This document shows positions 25,501 through 34,179 of a DNA stretch of 64,000 nt, piece by piece. The DNA comes from Actinomycetota bacterium. Its GTDB lineage: Bacteria > Actinomycetota > Actinomycetes > Mycobacteriales > HKI-0501. The DNA lies in the NCBI GenBank assembly GCA_030840805.1, contig JAVEDU010000024.1, positions 1 through 64,000 on the forward strand, written 5' to 3'. Made by a program: the position numbers and the translations under genes. The notes beneath the pieces were generated by a model. That model searched no databases and was not told the origin of the DNA. It worked only from the letters and a program-made list of their open reading frames with translations. Position 1 is the stretch's first letter. Each line of letters opens with the position of its first letter.

Positions 25501-25882
25501 GTGGGCCACCGGGGTGTCGCCGGGGAGCTACCCGACGCAGTACGCCCGGGCCGACCTCACGGCGCGGGGCGTGGTGACGGTGGAGGGACTGGCCGAGGTG
25601 GAGCCGGGCCGCCGGGTCGTGATCGGCGGAGTGGTCACCCACCGGCAGCGGCCGGCCACGGCGGGCGGCGTCACGTTCCTCAACATCGAGGACGAGACCG
25701 GCATGGTCAACGTCGTCTGCTCGCCCGGGGTGTGGGCACGGCACCGGCGGGTGGCGCGCTCCTCGGCGGCCATGCTGATCCGGGGGAGGCTGGAACGGAG
25801 CGAGGGCGTGACCAACGTCGTCGCCGAGCGGATCGAGCACCTCACCCTGAAGGTCGCCAGCACCTCGCGGAACTTCCGGTGA
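22550..25882 (+). CDS. dnaE2: error-prone DNA polymerase DnaE2
   Basis: C-family DNA polymerase that performs damage-induced translesion synthesis with ImuA' and ImuB. The 1110-residue protein begins with a variable Gly/Pro-rich linker, then a PHP domain (ELHAHSNFSFLDGAS near 66-80, ITDHDGM), palm/fingers with the catalytic PDIDLDIESD near residue 460, thumb and helix-hairpin-helix region, and a C-terminal OB fold (VVIGGVVTHRQRP, FLNIEDETG). It lacks the long tau-binding and clamp-binding C-terminal of DnaE1, placing it in the DnaE2 class. ATG has GGGAG about nine bases upstream. Distal gene of the LexA-controlled operon. Confidence 0.95.
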   Translation: MGWGNPAVPWSELERVLSGRPARDPGTGGHPRDPGHPGDGGDSPAWSRTRTEYVPPAPPRTGKTPYAELHAHSNFSFLDGASHPEDLVEEAARLGLEALAITDHDGMYGVVRFAEAAAATGIRTVYGTELSLGLTGPQNGEADPEGTHLLLLARDPEGYHRLCRTLSTAHLAGHEKGRPIYDLEEIAAAAGDHWLVLTGCRKGSVRRALTQGPGEAARELDRLVALFGRDNVAVELTDQGDPADSTRNDLLTELAAGAGLPTVATGNVHYATPGRRRLATALAAVRARRSLDEIDGWLPAAATAHLRSGEEMAALFARYPGAVERAAAYGRECAFDLRLVAPKLPPFPVPAGHTESSWLRELTREGALRRYGPPERERIPGAYSQIAHELDVIDELGFPGYFLIVHDIVDFCRRSNILCQGRGSAANSAVCYALGITNVDAVGYGMLFERFLAPERDGPPDIDLDIESDLREKAIQYVYDTYGRDRAAQVANVITYRPRSAVRDMAKALGHATGQQDAWSKQIEHWGPLSGAQEHDIPAPVLALADELQGFPRHLGIHSGGMVLCDRPVVEVCPVEWARMPGRTVLQWDKDDCAVAGLVKFDLLGLGMLSGLHYAIDLIRDHHGIEVDLGMLPPDDPAVYDMLCAADSVGVFQVESRAQMATLPRLRPRRFYDLVVEVALIRPGPIQGGSVHPYIRRRNGLEPVTYAHPLLERSLSKTLGVPLFQEQLMQMAVDVAGFSPAEADQLRRAMGSKRSSGRMERLKARMYEGMAERGITGEVADGIYEKLLAFANFGFPESHSVSFALLVYASAWIKRYHPAAFCAALLNAQPMGFYSAQTLVADARRHGIEVRGPDVNASDAKARLEPVGPGDPLVGPDQTVRMGLASVRHLGEDVAERITADRAEHGPYTDMADVARRVGLTVPQAEALATAGAFGCFGSTRREALWAAGAIAQERPDRLAGVAVGVEAPMLPGMTEVEEAMADVWATGVSPGSYPTQYARADLTARGVVTVEGLAEVEPGRRVVIGGVVTHRQRPATAGGVTFLNIEDETGMVNVVCSPGVWARHRRVARSSAAMLIRGRLERSEGVTNVVAERIEHLTLKVASTSRNFR

Positions 25883-26052
25883 GACCGGGTCGCGGGACCA
25901 CCCGCCCCGCCACGCGTACAGCCGTGGCGTTCCCACGGGACCCGGATAGGCTCGCCCCGGGCCGCGTCGAGCGGCGCCACGGCCGGTGCCCGACACCGGC
26001 GCGGGGATCCGCCGTCGGCGAGGTCCCCCATCGACGAGACGGGAGCTGCCGG

Positions 26053-26799
26053 GTGGTGGAGCGGACGCGGGCACAGTCGTCGCCCCGTACGGCGGTCGTG
26101 TGGGAGGTGCTCCGCGCCGAGCTGGCTCGGCGGGACGCCGACGGGCCGCTCCGGATCGTCGACGCGGGCGGGGGCACGGGCGGGTTCGCCGTCCCGCTCG
26201 CCCGGTCGGGCCACGACGTCACCGTGATCGACGCGAGCCCGGACGCCCTGGCCGCGCTGAACCGACGTGCCGCCGAGGCGGGCGTCGCCGATCGGGTCCG
26301 CGCCGTCCAGGGCGACGCGGACCGGATGCTCGACGTCGTCGCCGCCGGCTCCGCGGACCTCGTCCTGTGCCACAGCGTGCTCGAACACGTCGACGACCCG
26401 GCCGCCGCCGCGTCGTCGATGGCCGGCATCCTGCGCACCGGCGGCTGCGCGAGCGTGCTCGTCGCGAACCGCGCCGCGACCGTGCTGTCCCGCGCGCTCG
26501 GTGGTCATTTCGGCCAGGCCACGGCCGCGCTGGCGAGCCCGGACGGCCGGTGGGGCCCGGCGGACACGACGCGGCGCCGGTTCGACGCCACGTCCGCCGA
26601 GGTGCTGCTGGCCCGCGCCGGGCTGGCCGTCGAGCAGATCCACGGCGTGCGGGTGGTGTCCGACCTCGTCCCCGGTGCGCTGCTGGACTCCGAGCCGGGC
26701 GCCCTCGAGGCGCTGCTCGCCCTCGAGCTCGCCGCCGCGGAGCTGCCGCCGTACCGGGACATCGCCACGCAGCTCCACCTCCTCGCGAGGCGCACGTGA
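26053..26799 (+). CDS. class I SAM-dependent methyltransferase
   Basis: Rossmann-fold methyltransferase, substrate unknown. In the 248-residue protein, motif I is IVDAGGGTGGFAVPLA at about residues 34-49, the acidic strand-2 motif is VTVIDASPDAL, and the motif-IV region is ADLVLCHSVLEHVDDP, typical of small-molecule or tRNA/quinone methyltransferases of the Methyltransf_11 type. GTG 26053 follows GGGAG by eight bases. The stop overlaps the phosphodiesterase start (GTGA), so the two are coupled. In streptomycete-like genomes similar genes sit between dnaE2 and dinB, hinting at a shared context but not a shared function. Confidence 0.87.
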   Translation: MVERTRAQSSPRTAVVWEVLRAELARRDADGPLRIVDAGGGTGGFAVPLARSGHDVTVIDASPDALAALNRRAAEAGVADRVRAVQGDADRMLDVVAAGSADLVLCHSVLEHVDDPAAAASSMAGILRTGGCASVLVANRAATVLSRALGGHFGQATAALASPDGRWGPADTTRRRFDATSAEVLLARAGLAVEQIHGVRVVSDLVPGALLDSEPGALEALLALELAAAELPPYRDIATQLHLLARRT

Positions 26800-27992
26800 G
26801 CGCGCCGGACCTGGTGGGGCCGGACGCTGCGCGCGTCCGGCCCCCGCCCCCGGTACCGGTCCCCGCGTACGGTGCCGCGGCGCTGGCCGACCTCAGCCCC
26901 TCCGTCGGCGCGCTGCTGGGCGTGCCCGGCTGTCGGGACGTGCTCGGCCTCGGCGAACGGACCGGTGGCGTGCGGCGGGTCTGCGTGCTGCTCGTGGACG
27001 GGCTCGGCGGGGCGCTGCTCGACGCCCACCCGGAGCACGCGCCGTTCCTGTCGTCGCTGCGCGGGTCCGGGCGGACGCTGACCGCCGGGTTCCCCTCGAC
27101 GACGGCCACCAGCCTCGGCTCGCTCGGCACCGGCCTGCCGCCGGGCGCCCACGGGGTGCTCGGCTACCTGGTCGCGATCCCCGGCACCGGCCGCCTGATG
27201 AACTCGCTGCGCTGGGACCGGGAGGTCGACCCGCTGGCGTGGCAGCCGCACCCGACGATCTTCGAGCGGGCGGCCGCCGCGGGGGTGGCCGTGCGCCACG
27301 TCGGCCCCGGATTCCACCACGGAACGGGGCTGACGACCGCGGTGTTCCGCGGCGCCGAGTACCGGCCGGCGGAGAACCCGGGGGAGGTGGCGGCGCTCGC
27401 GGGGGTCGCCGCCCGGGACGGGGACCGCAGCCTGGTCTACGCCTACCACGGCGATCTGGACCGGGCCGGTCACGTGTACGGGTGCGACTCGGCGGCGTGG
27501 CGGTACCAGCTCCGGCACGTCGACCTGCTCGCCCGGTCCCTCGCCGAGGCGCTGCCGTCCGACGCCGTGCTCCTCGTCACCGCGGACCACGGCATGGTCG
27601 ACGTCGTGCCGGAGCGGCGCGTCGACGTCGACCGCGTCCCGGCCCTGCGCGACGGCGTGGAGCTCCTCGGGGGCGAGGCGCGGGCCCGGCACGTGTACAC
27701 CCGGCCGGGCGCGGCCGCCGACGTGCGGGCCACCTGGACCGCGCTCCTCGGCGACCGGATGTGGGTGACGTCCCGCGAGGAGGCCGTGGCGGCGGGCTGG
27801 TTCGGCCCCGACGTATCGGCCGAGATCGCCCTCCGGATCGGTGACGTCGTGGCGGCCGCGTTCGGCGAGGTCGCCGTGGTCGCGAGCGAGGCCGAGCCGC
27901 TGGAGTCCGCCCTGATCGGCCTGCACGGCTCGATGACGACCGCCGAGCAGCGCGTACCGCTCCTGCTGGCCCGTGCCGGCGGGACGCTCTAG
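26796..27992 (+). CDS. alkaline phosphatase superfamily protein (nucleotide pyrophosphatase/phosphodiesterase type)
   Basis: Binuclear-metal phosphodiesterase-like enzyme. The 398-residue protein shows the metal-binding and nucleophile pattern of the AP/NPP superfamily: LLVDGLGGALL near residue 69, GFPSTTATSLGSLGTG near 95-110 (Thr/Ser nucleophile), YHGDLDRAGHVYG near 220 and TADHGMVDV near 263. No signal peptide is seen, so a cytoplasmic location is likely. Substrate is unknown. It is coupled to the methyltransferase and ends nine bases before dinB. Confidence 0.87.
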   Translation: MSAPDLVGPDAARVRPPPPVPVPAYGAAALADLSPSVGALLGVPGCRDVLGLGERTGGVRRVCVLLVDGLGGALLDAHPEHAPFLSSLRGSGRTLTAGFPSTTATSLGSLGTGLPPGAHGVLGYLVAIPGTGRLMNSLRWDREVDPLAWQPHPTIFERAAAAGVAVRHVGPGFHHGTGLTTAVFRGAEYRPAENPGEVAALAGVAARDGDRSLVYAYHGDLDRAGHVYGCDSAAWRYQLRHVDLLARSLAEALPSDAVLLVTADHGMVDVVPERRVDVDRVPALRDGVELLGGEARARHVYTRPGAAADVRATWTALLGDRMWVTSREEAVAAGWFGPDVSAEIALRIGDVVAAAFGEVAVVASEAEPLESALIGLHGSMTTAEQRVPLLLARAGGTL

Positions 27993-28001
27993 GACCGCAC
28001 C

Positions 28002-29339
28002 GTGGGCCGAAGTCACGACCTGCCGCGGCAGGCACCGCAGGGACCACCCCCGGACGACACCGGGTGCACGATCCTGCACGTCGACATGGACGCGTTCTTC
28101 GCGTCCGTGGAGGTCCGGCGCAATCCGGAGCTGCGGGGCAGGCCCCTCGTCGTGGGCGGGACCGGTGGCCGCGGCGTCGTCGCGTCGGCCAGCTACGAGG
28201 CGCGCAGGTTCGGCGTCCGCAGCGCCATGCCGACGGCGCACGCGCGCCGGTTGTGCCCGCAGGCCGTGTTCATCCAGCCCGACCACGGCGAGTACGCCGA
28301 GACGTCCCGGGCCGTGATGGCGATCTTCCGCGACGTCACGCCGCTGGTCGAGCCGCTGAGCCTCGACGAGGCCTTCCTGGACGTGACCGGCGCGGTGCGC
28401 CGGCTCGGCCCGCCCGCCGCGATCGCCGCCCAGATCCGGGCCCGGGTCGAGGCCGAACAGCAGATCACCTGCTCGGTCGGGGTGGCGCCCACCAAGTTCG
28501 TCGCCAAGCTGGCGTCCGCCCGGTGCAAGCCGGACAACGTGCTGGTCGTCCCGGTCGACGGGGTGCTCGAATTCCTGCATCCGCTCCCGGTCGGGGCGCT
28601 GTGGGGCGTCGGCGAGCGGACCGGGGAGGCGCTGCGGAAGTTCGGGCTGCGGACGGTCGGCGATCTCGCCCGTACACCGCTGCGAACGATCCAGTCCGTC
28701 GTCGGCAAGGCGGTCGGCGGGCACCTGTACGAGCTGTCGCACGGCCGCGACCTCCGCCGCGTCAGCACCGAGGACGTGGACAAGTCGATCGGCAGCGAGG
28801 AGACGTTCGCGGTCGACGTCACCGACCACGTGGTGATCCGCCGCGAGCTGCTGCGCCTGTCCGAGAAGGTCGCGGCCCGGCTGCGCGCGAGCGGGCAGGC
28901 CGGGCGCACGGTGTCGATCAAGGTCCGGTACGCGGACTTCACCACGATCAACCGGTCACGGACCCTCGGCTCGCCGACCGACGTCGCCCGCGAGGTCTAC
29001 GACACCGCGACCGCGCTGTACACCGCGCTCGGCCTGGACCGGCCACGGATCCGCCTCGTCGGGGTCCGGGTCGAGGGGCTCGCGGAGGCCGGGGACGCGC
29101 CGCACCAGCTGACGTTCGGCGAACGGGAGAGCGGCTGGCGCGAGGCCGAGCAGGCCGTCGACGCCGCGGTACGCCGATTCGGGTCGGGGGCGGTCCGGCC
29201 GGCGACCCTCGTACCGGGGGAGGGCCGGACGGCCGAGTCCCACGGCGGGCCCGCCGGCTCCGCGTCCGGAGAAGACGCGGACCGCGAGCTCCCCGCCACG
29301 CGCGCCGAGCGGCAGTCTCGCGGTCGGACCGACCGTTGA
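28002..29339 (+). CDS. dinB: DNA polymerase IV
   Basis: Active Y-family translesion polymerase. The 445-residue protein has catalytic HVDMDAFFASVE (Asp28) and SLDEAFLDV (Asp122-Glu123), the fingers YEARRFGVRSAMP, a helix-hairpin-helix thumb, and a little finger ending with QLTFG near residue 369, which fits a beta-clamp binding motif. The last 70 residues are a disordered charged tail. GTG start; a leaderless ATG is not available. No LexA box or damage promoter is seen directly before it, so it may depend on readthrough from upstream genes. Confidence 0.95.
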   Translation: MGRSHDLPRQAPQGPPPDDTGCTILHVDMDAFFASVEVRRNPELRGRPLVVGGTGGRGVVASASYEARRFGVRSAMPTAHARRLCPQAVFIQPDHGEYAETSRAVMAIFRDVTPLVEPLSLDEAFLDVTGAVRRLGPPAAIAAQIRARVEAEQQITCSVGVAPTKFVAKLASARCKPDNVLVVPVDGVLEFLHPLPVGALWGVGERTGEALRKFGLRTVGDLARTPLRTIQSVVGKAVGGHLYELSHGRDLRRVSTEDVDKSIGSEETFAVDVTDHVVIRRELLRLSEKVAARLRASGQAGRTVSIKVRYADFTTINRSRTLGSPTDVAREVYDTATALYTALGLDRPRIRLVGVRVEGLAEAGDAPHQLTFGERESGWREAEQAVDAAVRRFGSGAVRPATLVPGEGRTAESHGGPAGSASGEDADRELPATRAERQSRGRTDR

Positions 29340-29449
29340 ATCGTCGCCCGGGGCCCCGAATCGGCATGGTTCGAGGGTATTTTGGGGCTTCTCCCCGGAA
29401 GGGTCCGCTCAGTCTGGGGGTTCACCTTTCCGCGGAAGCGCGGCGCTCG

Positions 29450-29455
29450 TAGACT
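29450..29455 (+). promoter_or_regulatory. candidate -10 box of the DUF3040 gene
   Basis: TAGACT with a weak TTTCCG -35 at 17-bp spacing (29427-29432). It would give a leader of about 85 bases containing a CCGTC/GACGG hairpin (29474-29487) followed by GTTTTG. Confidence 0.35.
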
Positions 29456-29547
29456 GGGCCACGAAGTGGCCGTCCGTCCCCTGACGGTCGGTGTTTTGTC
29501 ATCGCACGCCCCGCCTCGCGGGGCGCCTGGCAGCGGGGAGGAGTGCC

Positions 29548-29958
29548 GTGCCGCTCTCAGAGCACGAGCAGCGCCTGCTCGAGCAGATCGAACGCGCCCT
29601 GCTGGCCGAGGATCCGAAGTTTGCCTCCACCGTGCGGTCCACCGATCCGCGTCACCACGTCCGGCGGCGCGTGATCGTGGCCGGTCTGGTGTTCGTGGCC
29701 GGCGCGGGATTGATGATCGCCGGGGTCGTGGGGATCAAGGGGGCCAACGTCGCCGGCATCCCGCTCGTCGGGGTCGCCGGGTTCCTGGTCATGTTCGCGG
29801 CCGTGCTGTTCGGCGTCACCGCCTACCGCCGCGGATCCGGGGTCGAGCCGCTACGCGTGGTCGGCGGCACGCGAAGCGGCCGGACCAGGGCGCGGCGCGG
29901 CACGTTCGCCGACCGCCTCGAGGACCGCTGGCGCCGTCGCGCCGATGACGGGCACTGA
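29548..29958 (+). CDS. DUF3040 membrane protein
   Basis: Actinobacterial DUF3040 protein of 136 residues. It opens with the family signature PLSEHEQRLLEQIERAL and DPKFAS, then two hydrophobic helices (about residues 43-65 and 70-92) and a basic cytoplasmic tail rich in Arg. Function unknown; genes of this family are often found close to dinB and the cell-division cluster in actinobacteria, as here. GTG start with GGGGAGGAG about five bases upstream. A putative promoter lies about 95 bases before it. Confidence 0.88.
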   Translation: MPLSEHEQRLLEQIERALLAEDPKFASTVRSTDPRHHVRRRVIVAGLVFVAGAGLMIAGVVGIKGANVAGIPLVGVAGFLVMFAAVLFGVTAYRRGSGVEPLRVVGGTRSGRTRARRGTFADRLEDRWRRRADDGH

Positions 29959-30222
29959 CGTAGGGGAGTAGGTAGCGGGTCGGCGTCCCGGCGTCCCGGG
30001 GCAGTTGCCGACGCGATCAGGCCCGGTCCTCGGGCCCGGGTCGTCGGGCGTGAGGTCGCTCTCGCGCCCGCTCGCCCGCGGAACCGTGAGTGCTCCCGCC
30101 GGTGCGGCCCCGGCCCTGGCGCCGCCTGATCTCGGCGGTCCGGGCCCCGCGCCCTGGGGCCGGCTCGTCTCGGTGAGTCCGCCGATCTCGCGCCTCGTCG
30201 GTCGGCTCCGCCCCCCGCCCCG

Positions 30223-30344
30223 CTCGCGCCGCCTCGGCCTGAGCGCCGCTCAGTGGCCGGCCCCTGCGGTCGGCTCTCGCGCCGCCTCGGCCTGAGCGCC
30301 GCTCAGTGGTCGGCCCCTGCGGTCGGCTCTCGCGCCGCCTCGTC
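30223..30344. repeat. 53-bp tandem repeat (2.3 copies) in the convergent DUF3040/transglutaminase gap
   Basis: Units start at 30223, 30276 and 30329 with period 53; the two full units differ at one base or so (GGCC versus GGTC). Each contains CTGAGC-GCC-GCTCAG, a 6-bp stem with 3-base loop. No spacers, so not CRISPR. The rest of the 570-bp gap (29959-30526) is GC-rich and shows no coding signal; a bidirectional terminator role for the hairpins is possible. Confidence 0.7.
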
Positions 30345-30526
30345 CGCACCGCGCCGCCCTGCCTCGCATCCGGTGTCAGAGTCATCCTCATGCTGAGGTC
30401 GAGGCTATCCGACGTAAAGCGAACAATCCTCGACCTGGACGAGAGGCCGGGCCGAACCGGGGACGAGGGCCACGGGCGGTCGCCGGCGGGGGTGGAGCGC
30501 CGACCCGGCGGGACGGGCCGAACCTC

Positions 30527-32902
30527 TCAGGGCGCCGTCCTCGGCCGCAGTCGCCGGATCCGCTCCGTGGCTCGCCCGCCCGCCGCGCCGAGCCACGCCG
30601 ACCCGGCCTCGACCACCGACACCGGCGCGATCGTCGCCCGCAGCACCGCCGGTCGCCCCGCGGCAGCCAGCAGCCGGCTCCGCACCGCTGCGACCGCCTC
30701 GGCCAGCCCGTCCGGGGGCACGGCGACCGGCGCGTAGCGGGCCCGTTCCTCCGCCCGGGCCAGCCGGTTCAGTGCGTCCCGGCCGGCCTCGTCGAACCCG
30801 CCGAGCCCGGCCACCCGGGCCGCCGTGGCCCGGGGCGTCTCGGCGTCGGCCACCGGCGTCCGGAGGTCCGTCATCGTGTCGAGGACCTCGTCCCAGGCCG
30901 CATGCGCCGCCGTCACCGCGCCGCCGCCCGCGGCCAGCACGGCGAACCGTCGCCGTCGCCGGACCACCCGCGCGACCGCGGGGAGCACCAGCAGCACCGC
31001 CGGCAGCAGGCCGCCCAGCATCGCCGGCCACAGCGAGGCCCGCGACGCCGGGGCGGCGGAGGCGAACGGGGGCGGCACGGGCCCGGCGTCGCCGTGCTGC
31101 TCACGGTCGAGCTGGTCGGCCTTCGGGTTCACCGGCGCGCTGCCCGAGGGCTGCGGGACCGCCTCCCCGGGCGTTCCCGTCCCCGCGACGCCGGGGACCG
31201 GTGCCGCGGGCCTCGTGTACGGGAGCGTCACCGCGTTGCCCTGGCCGCCGAGCGGCGTCGGGTCGAACGGCACCCACCCGACGCCCCGGAAGTAGATCTC
31301 CACCCAGGCGTGCGCGTCGCGGGTGCCGACCGACCACTCGCCGCCCGTCTTCTCGCCCCGGGTGAACCCGATCGCCACCCGAGCCGGGAGCCCGGCCCGC
31401 CGCGCCATGTACGCCATCGCGGACGCGTACTGCTCGCAGTAGCCCTGCTTGTTGACCAGGAAGTCCGCCAGCGCGTCGCCGGAGGTGCCCTGCTCGGTGC
31501 TGAGGCTGTACCGGAACCCGTTCGCCGGCGAGAAGTAGTCGTTGAGCGCGAGCGCCTTGGCGTACGGCGTCCGCCTGCCCGCCACCAGGCCGTCGACGAG
31601 GGGCTGCACGACCGGGTCGGGCGAGACGCCGGCGAACCGGCGGCTCACCGCGCTGGTGACCGGCTCCGGGGGGGCCGCGGCGAGCAGCGCGGGCCGGTAG
31701 TCGGCCCGGTACGACCGCATCCGGTACGACAGGTCGCGGGTGTTCGTGCGGACGCTGAACACGGTCTGGGTCCGCGGCTCGAACCGCCAGTCGCCCTCCA
31801 CGTCGACCTCCCGCAGGCCCGCGTAGACCGGGAGGTACTGCGAGTCGGCGAGCCCGCGGATCCGGACCGAGGTGGCGAACTGCTGCCCGGGGAGGTCGGG
31901 CCGGATGCCCGGCTCGGCCGGCAACCCGGCGGACACGCGCTGCGTCTGCCGGGCCTCGAGCGGGGACTGGCTCCAGCCCTCCGTCCGCTGGAACACGTCG
32001 AGCGTGGTCAGCCGTAGGTAGAACGGGTTCGGGTCGTCGGTGCGCACGCGCAGCATCTCGACGTTGTCGCGCTGCTCCAGGTCGCCCTTGAGACGGGTGA
32101 TCGGGTTGATCGTCTCGATGTTGCGGTTGCCGCTGCGGCCGAACCCGGCGCCGTCGCCGGTGCTGAACAGCCCCGCCGGCGACAGGCTCGGCAGCAGCGC
32201 GGGGACCAGCAGTGCGGTCGCCAGCCCGGCACCGGCGAACGCGACCCCGATCCCGCCCGTGGGCCGGGGCGGCAGCTCGACCGGGGAGGCGGCCGCGGCC
32301 GCCGGCCCCGCGGACGGTCCGGGCCGGAACGGCCGTCCCCAGCGGCGCACCCGGTCCGCGCCGTCCGTGCGCAGCAGCCACAGGTAGCCGGCCCCGCCGA
32401 GCACGAACCAGTACCACCCGACCGGGTCGTTGCTCACCGCCACCGGTACGGCGTAGACGGCGAGCAGCGGCAGCCCGGCGAGCGAGGCACGCCGGAGCCC
32501 GGTGGCCAGCAGGTCGACGAGGATCGCCACGACCCCGAGACCCGCCGCGGTGAGCAGCACGAGGCCGCGCCGGGTCGGGACGGGCGCCGCGAGGTCGGTC
32601 ACGTCCCGGAACCCGGCGGCCGCGACGTCACCCAGCGCGCGCAGCGTGCCCGGCGTGGGCAGCGGACCGCCGGGCCCGAAGAACAGGCACAGGTATCCGA
32701 GCAGCGCGACCAGCATGCCGAGCGTCTGCGCCCACCTCGGTGCGCGCAGGGCGCGGAGCCCCATCCCGGTCACGGTGACGGTGCCGGTCACCGAGACGAG
32801 GTACGGCACCCAGCCGGCGTCGGCGAAGACGGCGTTGAGCGACAGCCCGGCGAGCACGGTGGCCGCGCCGGCGACCGCGCCGATCCGGAGGTAGCCGGTC
32901 AT
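30527..32902 (-). CDS. DUF3488 and transglutaminase-like domain membrane protein (TgpA type)
   Basis: Membrane protein with an extracytoplasmic transglutaminase/protease-like domain. The 791-residue product has six or so N-terminal transmembrane helices, a long external region, the catalytic triad Cys489 (QGYCEQYASAMA), His531 (TRDAHAWVEIYF) and Asp547 (WVPFDPTP), then a further membrane helix near residue 630 and a cytoplasmic C-terminal domain. Third gene of the moxR-DUF58 unit; its ATG overlaps the DUF58 stop (ATGA). Such trios are thought to act in envelope protein assembly or processing with the MoxR AAA ATPase; substrate unknown. Confidence 0.9.
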   Translation of the reverse strand: MTGYLRIGAVAGAATVLAGLSLNAVFADAGWVPYLVSVTGTVTVTGMGLRALRAPRWAQTLGMLVALLGYLCLFFGPGGPLPTPGTLRALGDVAAAGFRDVTDLAAPVPTRRGLVLLTAAGLGVVAILVDLLATGLRRASLAGLPLLAVYAVPVAVSNDPVGWYWFVLGGAGYLWLLRTDGADRVRRWGRPFRPGPSAGPAAAAASPVELPPRPTGGIGVAFAGAGLATALLVPALLPSLSPAGLFSTGDGAGFGRSGNRNIETINPITRLKGDLEQRDNVEMLRVRTDDPNPFYLRLTTLDVFQRTEGWSQSPLEARQTQRVSAGLPAEPGIRPDLPGQQFATSVRIRGLADSQYLPVYAGLREVDVEGDWRFEPRTQTVFSVRTNTRDLSYRMRSYRADYRPALLAAAPPEPVTSAVSRRFAGVSPDPVVQPLVDGLVAGRRTPYAKALALNDYFSPANGFRYSLSTEQGTSGDALADFLVNKQGYCEQYASAMAYMARRAGLPARVAIGFTRGEKTGGEWSVGTRDAHAWVEIYFRGVGWVPFDPTPLGGQGNAVTLPYTRPAAPVPGVAGTGTPGEAVPQPSGSAPVNPKADQLDREQHGDAGPVPPPFASAAPASRASLWPAMLGGLLPAVLLVLPAVARVVRRRRRFAVLAAGGGAVTAAHAAWDEVLDTMTDLRTPVADAETPRATAARVAGLGGFDEAGRDALNRLARAEERARYAPVAVPPDGLAEAVAAVRSRLLAAAGRPAVLRATIAPVSVVEAGSAWLGAAGGRATERIRRLRPRTAP

Positions 32903-34179
32903 CCGCCGCCGCCGAGGAGGATCCCGGCGCCGCGCTCGGCGGCGTGCGGCCACACGTCCGGCAGCTGCGTGCCCCGGCGGACCGGCAGCACGTGCCAGCC
33001 GGAGCGGAGCAGGGCGTGCGCGGCCGCGTCGTGGGCGGCGTCCGCGGCGGCCCGCCGCTCGGGTGAGAGCGTCACCCAGCTGGACGCGTCGAGCAGGATC
33101 GCGACGCAGGTCGTCCCGGTCGCGCGCACGGCGGCGAGCCGGGTGATCTCGTCCGGGTCGACCAGGCCGAGGACCGCCACCAGCAGGCCCTCGCCGGCGG
33201 AGCCGCCGGACCGCCGGAGGGCGTGCGCCGCGAGCTCCAGGCCGCCCCGCCGGGACGGCCGGACCTCGGCGAGATGGTCGAGCACCACGCCGTCGTCGCG
33301 GAGCGTGGTCGCGTCCAGGTCGGTCCCGGTATCCGTGACGAGGCGTAGCGTGTACCCGCCGTGGGCGAGGTGCAGGGCGACGCTGGCCGCCGCGCTGACC
33401 GCCCACTCGAGGCTGGACGCCGCGCCGTCGCCGCGGTGGGCCGCCGCCCGGGTGTCGAGCAGCACGGCCGCCCGGCTCTGCCGGGGCTGTTCCTCGCGCC
33501 GCACCATCAGCTCGCCGACGCGCGCGGTGGAGCGCCAGTGGACCTTCCGGAGGTCGTCGCCGTGGCGGTACTCCCGCGTCGCGGCGTCGTCCTCGCCGTG
33601 CACCGCGGCGGACCGCTGCCGGGTCTCCCCGGCGCCGGTCCACTCGCCCCCGAACCGGGCCGTCGGCAGCGGCTGCACGACCGGGGTGACGGTGAGCATC
33701 GTGCTGTTCGTGAACGCCTTCTCGACCTCGCACAGCCCGAACAGGTCGGTCAGCCGGACCCGTAGCGGTCCGAGCGGGTAACGCCCGCGCACCTCGGCCC
33801 GCACCGTGTACGTCACGGTGGACACCTGGTGCGGCCACAGCCGGTGGAGCACGAAGCGGGGCCGGGTGCCGAGCACGGACGGCACCTCGTCCTCCAGCAG
33901 CATCATCCCGGTGGGCAGCCGGGAGATGTTCTCCAGCCGGAGGCGCACCTGCGCGGCGGTCCCGACCTGGAGACGGTCCGGGTCCAGCGTCCGGCGACAG
34001 GACAGCCGGTACCGGGTCAGTGCCACGGCGGCCGCGGACAGCAGCGGGAGGACGGCGAGCAGGACTGCCACCCGCAGCAGATCGCTCTCACCCAGCACGA
34101 CGGAGCTCACGGCGGCGGCGACCCCGGCGGCCAGGAAGCCCCGCCCGCGGGTCGTCAGGCCACGGAGCGCGCTGCCCAC
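32899..34179 (-). CDS. DUF58 domain protein
   Basis: Membrane protein of 426 residues with two N-terminal hydrophobic helices (about residues 12-55), a beta-rich extracytoplasmic or peripheral segment and the DUF58 signature YRHGDDLRKVHWRSTARVGELMVRR in shortened form (GDDLRKVHWRSTAR near 220), leading into a von Willebrand A-like fold. It is expected to partner with MoxR. The GTG start shares one base with the moxR TAG stop, and its own stop overlaps tgpA, giving a tightly coupled three-gene operon. Confidence 0.9.
   Translation of the reverse strand: MGSALRGLTTRGRGFLAAGVAAAVSSVVLGESDLLRVAVLLAVLPLLSAAAVALTRYRLSCRRTLDPDRLQVGTAAQVRLRLENISRLPTGMMLLEDEVPSVLGTRPRFVLHRLWPHQVSTVTYTVRAEVRGRYPLGPLRVRLTDLFGLCEVEKAFTNSTMLTVTPVVQPLPTARFGGEWTGAGETRQRSAAVHGEDDAATREYRHGDDLRKVHWRSTARVGELMVRREEQPRQSRAAVLLDTRAAAHRGDGAASSLEWAVSAAASVALHLAHGGYTLRLVTDTGTDLDATTLRDDGVVLDHLAEVRPSRRGGLELAAHALRRSGGSAGEGLLVAVLGLVDPDEITRLAAVRATGTTCVAILLDASSWVTLSPERRAAADAAHDAAAHALLRSGWHVLPVRRGTQLPDVWPHAAERGAGILLGGGG

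Noticed and set aside
19345-26074. Two very long minus-strand open frames (1235 and 1266 codons)
   Set aside because: They lie opposite HEPN, imuA, imuB and dnaE2 and contain no recognisable domain; lack of stops reflects GC content.
30223-30344. CRISPR-like array
   Set aside because: The 53-bp units are directly adjacent with no variable spacers and no cas genes are present.
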